From contig CAKAPY010000053.1 in NCBI GenBank assembly GCA_916719935.1, positions 1-7,965 of the forward strand: DNA of 7,965 nt, written 5' to 3'. Positions 4,656 through 7,965 of the stretch are shown piece after piece. Position 1 is the stretch's first letter; every line of letters starts with the position of its first letter. Source of the stretch: an uncultured Actinomyces sp. GTDB taxonomy: Bacteria > Actinomycetota > Actinomycetes > Actinomycetales > Actinomycetaceae. Both the position numbers and the translations under genes were made by a program. The notes beneath the pieces are model-generated. The model was not told the DNA's origin, did no database searches, and saw only the letters and a list, made by a program, of their open reading frames with translations.

Positions 4656-5321
4656 ATGAAGACTGTTATTCACGTGATGCGCCACGGTGAAGTTGATAAT
4701 CCCGATGGTATTTTGTACGGCCGCCTTCCCGGTTACGGCTTAACTGACCTTGGAATTGAGATGGCCGAGGCCGTCGCTGAGTATTTTGTCGACAGTGGCG
4801 CTGATATTACCCACGTCATTGCCTCGCCCCTACTGCGCGCCCAGATGAGTGCAGCGCCGACCGCGCTTGCCTACGAGCTTGAGATTGAACATGATCACAA
4901 CCTCATTGAGGCTGAATCGGTTTTTGAAGGTGTAGCGGTCAATGCGAATCCGTGGGTTCTTGCACGCCCCGAATACTGGCGCTACTACGTGAACCCCTTG
5001 CGTCCCTCTTGGGGAGAGTCCTATGCGCATGCTGCTCAGCGCATGACCCGTGCGGTTGCTCGCGCATTGCGTGAGGCGCGCGGCCATGAAGCGCTGCTGG
5101 TTTCCCACCAAATGCCCATCGTTTCACTTCAGCGCTTGATCCGTCACCAGCCCTTGGGACACTCACCGCTGTCAAGGCAATGCTCCCTTGCTTCGCTGAC
5201 CTCGCTCATTTTTGACGATGACGTGCTGGTTGGAATGACCTATCACGAGCCGGCTGCGCACCTGCTGTCCAAGGCATCGGATATGGTCCCCGGGGTGTCT
5301 GAAGCCCAGCTCAAGCGCTAG
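4656..5321 (+). CDS. Histidine phosphatase family (phosphoglycerate mutase-like) protein
   Basis: The 221-residue product belongs to branch 1 of the histidine phosphatase superfamily. The phospho-acceptor motif is MRHGEVDNPDG with Arg9-His10-Gly11. YGRLPGYGLTDLG (21-33) is the typical phosphate-pocket and turn region, ASPLLRA (56-62) supplies a conserved Arg61, an acidic stretch NLIEAESVFEG (82-92) is the likely acid/base region, and the second catalytic histidine is His151 in VSHQMPI. It is cytosolic and of normal length. The substrate cannot be read from sequence; members include phosphoglycerate mutases, alpha-ribazole phosphatases and broad phosphatases. The ATG has AAAGG with a seven-base spacer. 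In many Actinobacteria the corresponding gene (Rv0525 in M. tuberculosis) precedes the resB/ccsA cytochrome c assembly genes and then the men genes. Here that block is absent and the gene ends directly against the PLDc_N gene, sharing CTAG. Confidence 0.9.
   Translation: MKTVIHVMRHGEVDNPDGILYGRLPGYGLTDLGIEMAEAVAEYFVDSGADITHVIASPLLRAQMSAAPTALAYELEIEHDHNLIEAESVFEGVAVNANPWVLARPEYWRYYVNPLRPSWGESYAHAAQRMTRAVARALREARGHEALLVSHQMPIVSLQRLIRHQPLGHSPLSRQCSLASLTSLIFDDDVLVGMTYHEPAAHLLSKASDMVPGVSEAQLKR
5318..5321. other. CTAG shared by two convergent stop codons
   Basis: The plus-strand phosphatase ends with TAG at 5319-5321 and the minus-strand membrane protein gene ends with TAG at 5320-5318. The palindrome CTAG serves both genes, so there is no intergenic sequence and any terminator must lie inside the opposite coding region. 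The only nearby plus-strand hairpin I see is weak (GCCC 5332-5335 with GGGC 5342-5345). Confidence 0.9.
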
Positions 5322-5701
5322 TTCTTCGTTTGCCCTTCTTCGGGCCCATCCCCTTCATCCTCAGTGGTGGAGGGGTTTTCTTTATTCTTCCGTTCTTCTT
5401 CGCGCTTACGCTTCATCTGAAGATCGCGCTCTATGCGGAAGAGGAATTCAGGATCATCGTCTGGGGCGCTTGGGGCTTTGGGAGCGGATTGTGCCTGACG
5501 ATCCTCGGCATTTGCGACCATCTTGAGGACGATCCACGCAATTGCTCCAAGAGAAACGAATGGAACTGTCACGACCAAGATGACTAGCCAGGTCATCCGA
5601 GAAAGCTTCATAGGCATTCTGTCGGCAGGCGTTGTTGCCCAATCTGAAATTGCGTAAATCGATGCGGCGAACCAGGCGACGATGAACAGAATGCGTACCA
5701 T
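5318..5701 (-). CDS. PLDc_N-domain small membrane protein
   Basis: The 127-residue protein has two hydrophobic helices, about 2-19 and 38-63, separated by a short polar loop with ISDWATTPADR. A charged cytosolic tail follows. This is the PLDc_N (phospholipase D-nuclease N-terminal) domain without any catalytic PLD domain. The tail contains APDDDPEFL (79-87), which I recall as a conserved element of the actinobacterial family found beside menaquinone genes, and then a Lys/Glu-rich stretch (90-127) likely to be helical or disordered. Function is unknown; its position after menA suggests a role linked to the membrane or quinone pathway, which is inference only. It begins 22 bp after the menA stop. 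I see no Shine-Dalgarno before the ATG at 5701, so translation may depend on coupling to menA. The next in-frame Met is at residue 29, which would remove the first helix. Confidence 0.85.
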   Translation of the reverse strand: MVRILFIVAWFAASIYAISDWATTPADRMPMKLSRMTWLVILVVTVPFVSLGAIAWIVLKMVANAEDRQAQSAPKAPSAPDDDPEFLFRIERDLQMKRKREEERKNKENPSTTEDEGDGPEEGQTKN

Positions 5702-5723
5702 GTTTTGAGTTTAGAGCAGTTGT

Positions 5724-6647
5724 TCAGGCAAATGTACTTGAGATCAAGAGCGCGCTCACGAAAAGTGCCCACCCCAAGGTTAAAAAGCCAGTGTGCTTGA
5801 GGACAATGATGAGGTCCTTTCCCTTCACTCCACTCAACACCAAATAGACCGGCTGGAAGATCGCCAGAATCCACGCCAGTGACGCCAAAATGCAGATGAT
5901 GACATGGGTGCCGATCGCTGCGGGAAGGGCAAAGAAGACGGAGATTGGTGCCAGTAGGCACAGGGAAAAGAGGATTCGAGAAGCTCGCTGTCCCAAGCGA
6001 ACAGCCACGGTTTTCTTCCCGGTGACGCTATCAGTAGGAATGTCGCGGATGTTGTTGACCATGAGCATCGCCACCGACATCAGACCCAAGCACGAGGCCA
6101 TAAGCCACAGCCACCAAGGTGCTGAGGGGATATGTGTCCATGTCGTTCCAACGGTCGCCATCAGTCCGAAGAAAACGAAGACAAAGAGTTCCGATAGGCC
6201 GATTCCCATATAACCGTAGGGGTGTTTCCCACCCGTGTAGAACCAGGCTGCTGCAACCGCAGCAATACCCGCGGCGATCAGAGGCCAAGTTCCACTGATT
6301 GTAACAAGGATCAATCCAAGGACGCCGGCTGCAGCAAAGCACCCCAGTGCCGCCTTTAAAACAGTACGAGGCCGCGCAAGTCCAGAACCCGTCAAACGTT
6401 GGGGACCGCTTCGCTGGTCATCCGTTCCGCGGATACCGTCGGAGTAGTCGTTGGAGTAGTTCACGCCAACTTGAAGCAATAGAGCGACAAGAAGTGCCAG
6501 GACAGAGCGTTCCGGATGAACAGCGCCCAAAGCGAAAGCGGCGGCAACGCCGACGATGACTGGGGCCGCAGCAGCAGGAAGGGTGCGTAGCCTGGCACCT
6601 TCAATCCAGTCGCCAAGGCTTGCTTGTCGCCTATTTTCAGTGCTCAT
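5724..6647 (-). CDS. menA: 1,4-dihydroxy-2-naphthoate polyprenyltransferase MenA
   Basis: MenA is an integral membrane UbiA-family enzyme that attaches a polyprenyl chain to 1,4-dihydroxy-2-naphthoate, giving demethylmenaquinone. The 307-residue product has about eight to nine hydrophobic helices and both aspartate-rich motifs: NDYSDGIRGTD (66-76), which binds the Mg-pyrophosphate of the prenyl donor, and NNIRDIPTDSVTGKKT (198-213). GPQRLTGSGL (81-90) is a further MenA-typical segment. Length is normal. I take the ATG at 6647, whose ATGA overlaps the menE stop; a GTG at 6656 would add MAS in front but lacks a better ribosome binding site. The overlap with menE implies translational coupling, and the small membrane protein gene follows 22 bp after the stop. 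The family and motif evidence leave little doubt; UbiA-type enzymes of ubiquinone synthesis are not expected in this phylum. Confidence 0.96.
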   Translation of the reverse strand: MSTENRRQASLGDWIEGARLRTLPAAAAPVIVGVAAAFALGAVHPERSVLALLVALLLQVGVNYSNDYSDGIRGTDDQRSGPQRLTGSGLARPRTVLKAALGCFAAAGVLGLILVTISGTWPLIAAGIAAVAAAWFYTGGKHPYGYMGIGLSELFVFVFFGLMATVGTTWTHIPSAPWWLWLMASCLGLMSVAMLMVNNIRDIPTDSVTGKKTVAVRLGQRASRILFSLCLLAPISVFFALPAAIGTHVIICILASLAWILAIFQPVYLVLSGVKGKDLIIVLKHTGFLTLGWALFVSALLISSTFA

Positions 6648-7965
6648 CGACGCCACTCAGACTCTGTTCCGGTGAGCGACTCAGCGAGCTGGCGTGCGGC
6701 AATGCGATCGACCTTGCCGGAAGAAAGCTGCGGAATCGAAGAAACGAAGATCACGCGACGCGGTGCTTGCGGGCGACCGATCTGGGAAGAAACGGCCTCG
6801 CGAATGCGATGCCCCTGTTCCTCAACAAATTCAGGTGGGGGAGGGAAAGAAGGAGCGTCCTCGGGGACAACAAGACAGGACAACGCCTGTCCCCATTTTT
6901 CGTCGTCTAAGCCCAGCGCCCACGCGTCCTTGATGCCGGCCACGTTCTTCAGGGCGTCCTCGACTCGGATTGGCGGAATGTTCAGTCCCCCGGAGATGAT
7001 CATGTCGTCGGCGCGCCCCAGAACTTTCAGACGCCCACCGGCGTCGATCACGCCGGTATCTCCGCTGATAAACCAGCGGGTGCCGGCCTCGTCGTGGAAT
7101 GGGGTGTCGCCGACAAGGTAGCGCGTCAGTAAGACTGGGCCGGCGATAGCGATACGGGTGGTACCGTCCCAATCGAGGGTGCGCACCATGATCCCGGGAA
7201 GCGGAACGCCGTCATACACGCAGCCACCGCAGGTTTCGGTCATTCCAAAGGATTCGACGATGGTGAGTCCTGCATCCTCGGCGCGTTGGCGCAGCGCGGG
7301 ATCAAGGCGAGTCCCGCCGATCAAGATGGTGTGGAGGCGTGCCAAGGCGCTCACGACTTCGTCGCCAGCGTTCAGGCAATTAACCAATTGGGTGGGGACT
7401 AGTGACAGATAGCCCGGCAGAGAGGGATCGGAGGTTGCCCCCGCAATCGCGGGAAGCAGGTCCTTTGGATTGAAACCATGGGAACAATCGACGATCTGAG
7501 GCGGAATTTCAGTCGCGGCAGCGCGCATGAGTACCTGAGCGCCCGCGATATGGTGGGAACTCAGCGCCAAGATCCAACGCCCCGGTCCCCCTAGAACGGA
7601 ATGCGTCGCCTTGACCGAGGCCATCAATGCGTCGATGGAGAGGCCAACTAGTCGCGGTTCGCCAGATGAACCAGAGGAGGCCAAGACCAGATCGATGTTG
7701 TCAAAAAGAGCGGGGTCGTCGATGCGGTCGGCAAGCTCTGGGTAGAGCTCGGGCGGGAAGGCCTCACGTGGTGTGGTCGCAGCTGTGCGCAAACTTGATG
7801 GGGGGACGAGCTCTGGGTCTCGAATAACAACAACGGTGTGCGGCGCAGGATGATCAGGGTCCGCCTGACGCTCTTCATACAGCTCCGCGAGCTTATGTAG
7901 TGAGGCATGAGCCATTGCTACAGATGCCGGGGAAGTGCCCCCCGGAACGACAAGAAGACGAAGGT
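6644..7965 (-). CDS. menE: o-Succinylbenzoate-CoA ligase MenE, 5' end outside window
   Basis: MenE activates o-succinylbenzoate to its CoA thioester via an acyl-adenylate, in the cytosol, for menaquinone synthesis. Numbering from the in-frame Met at 7915, ANL-family motifs appear in order: the P-loop SSGSSGEPR (80-88), HHIAG (121-125), ESFGMTETCGG (221-231), SGDTG (284-288), GRADDMIISGGLNI (300-313), and the catalytic lysine Lys401 in SSGKVDR. The total of somewhat over 423 residues suits the short actinobacterial MenE. The frame stays open from 7915 to the window edge, encoding LRLLVVPGGTSPASVA before that Met. This resembles the usual MenE beginning, where a Val/Pro-Gly stretch precedes the first helix, so the true start is probably beyond position 7965 and 7915 is internal. 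It ends in an ATGA overlap with menA. Assignment to menE rather than another acyl-CoA ligase rests on length, motifs and neighbour. Confidence 0.94.
   Translation of the reverse strand, partial: LRLLVVPGGTSPASVAMAHASLHKLAELYEERQADPDHPAPHTVVVIRDPELVPPSSLRTAATTPREAFPPELYPELADRIDDPALFDNIDLVLASSGSSGEPRLVGLSIDALMASVKATHSVLGGPGRWILALSSHHIAGAQVLMRAAATEIPPQIVDCSHGFNPKDLLPAIAGATSDPSLPGYLSLVPTQLVNCLNAGDEVVSALARLHTILIGGTRLDPALRQRAEDAGLTIVESFGMTETCGGCVYDGVPLPGIMVRTLDWDGTTRIAIAGPVLLTRYLVGDTPFHDEAGTRWFISGDTGVIDAGGRLKVLGRADDMIISGGLNIPPIRVEDALKNVAGIKDAWALGLDDEKWGQALSCLVVPEDAPSFPPPPEFVEEQGHRIREAVSSQIGRPQAPRRVIFVSSIPQLSSGKVDRIAARQLAESLTGTESEWRR

Noticed and set aside
6648..6656. GTG start at 6656 for menA
   Set aside because: The ATG at 6647 forms the usual ATGA coupling with the menE stop; the GTG adds only three residues without a better ribosome binding site.
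6624..7121. A 165-residue plus-strand open frame opposite menE
   Set aside because: It is antisense to conserved MenE motifs, is Ser/Arg-rich and low in complexity, and resembles no family.

Overview
The window reads as ordinary chromosomal sequence from a member of the Actinomycetota with a GC content in the mid-50s by eye, most like the Actinomyces/Schaalia/Mobiluncus side of the phylum. The lineage call rests on a 32-residue ribosomal protein bS22 gene beside a BldC/excisionase-like helix-turn-helix gene, on the radA-disA pair, and on a menE-menA pair followed by a PLDc_N-type membrane protein. No transposase, integrase, phage gene, tRNA, rRNA or CRISPR array is visible, and every gene looks intact apart from the two cut by the window edges.

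Left block (1-3951), all on the minus strand, transcribed in the order ktrB > ktrA > radA > disA. KtrB (TrkH family channel subunit) and KtrA (single-RCK regulatory subunit) form a potassium uptake system. RadA is a branch-migration ATPase. DisA, of which only the first 43 residues lie in the window, is a DNA-binding diadenylate cyclase that makes c-di-AMP, the nucleotide known in other bacteria to bind KtrA-type RCK_C domains. Genes for potassium uptake and for making its likely inhibitor therefore lie codirectionally within about 4 kb. A perfect 8-bp hairpin in the ktrB-ktrA spacer overlaps the ktrA ribosome binding site.

Central block (3952-5321). A divergent intergenic region of about 190 bp carries a 7-bp direct repeat with a 10-bp period and a plausible promoter. 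It is followed on the plus strand by the small HTH gene, bS22 (with a strong Shine-Dalgarno and a strong stem-loop after the stop) and a histidine phosphatase. The spacers on either side of bS22 contain an unexplained 12-bp palindrome and an 8-bp stem.

Right block (5318-7965), minus strand: menE > menA > PLDc_N membrane protein. MenE (o-succinylbenzoate-CoA ligase) and MenA (DHNA prenyltransferase) catalyse steps of menaquinone synthesis and are coupled by an ATGA overlap. The small membrane protein ends convergently against the histidine phosphatase, and the two genes share a palindromic CTAG as stop codons. The menE reading frame stays open to the window edge, so its true start lies outside.

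I found no convincing new multi-gene system. The observations most worth a second look are the ktrB-ktrA hairpin, the helical-turn direct repeat upstream of the BldC-like gene, and the palindrome/hairpin structures flanking bS22.
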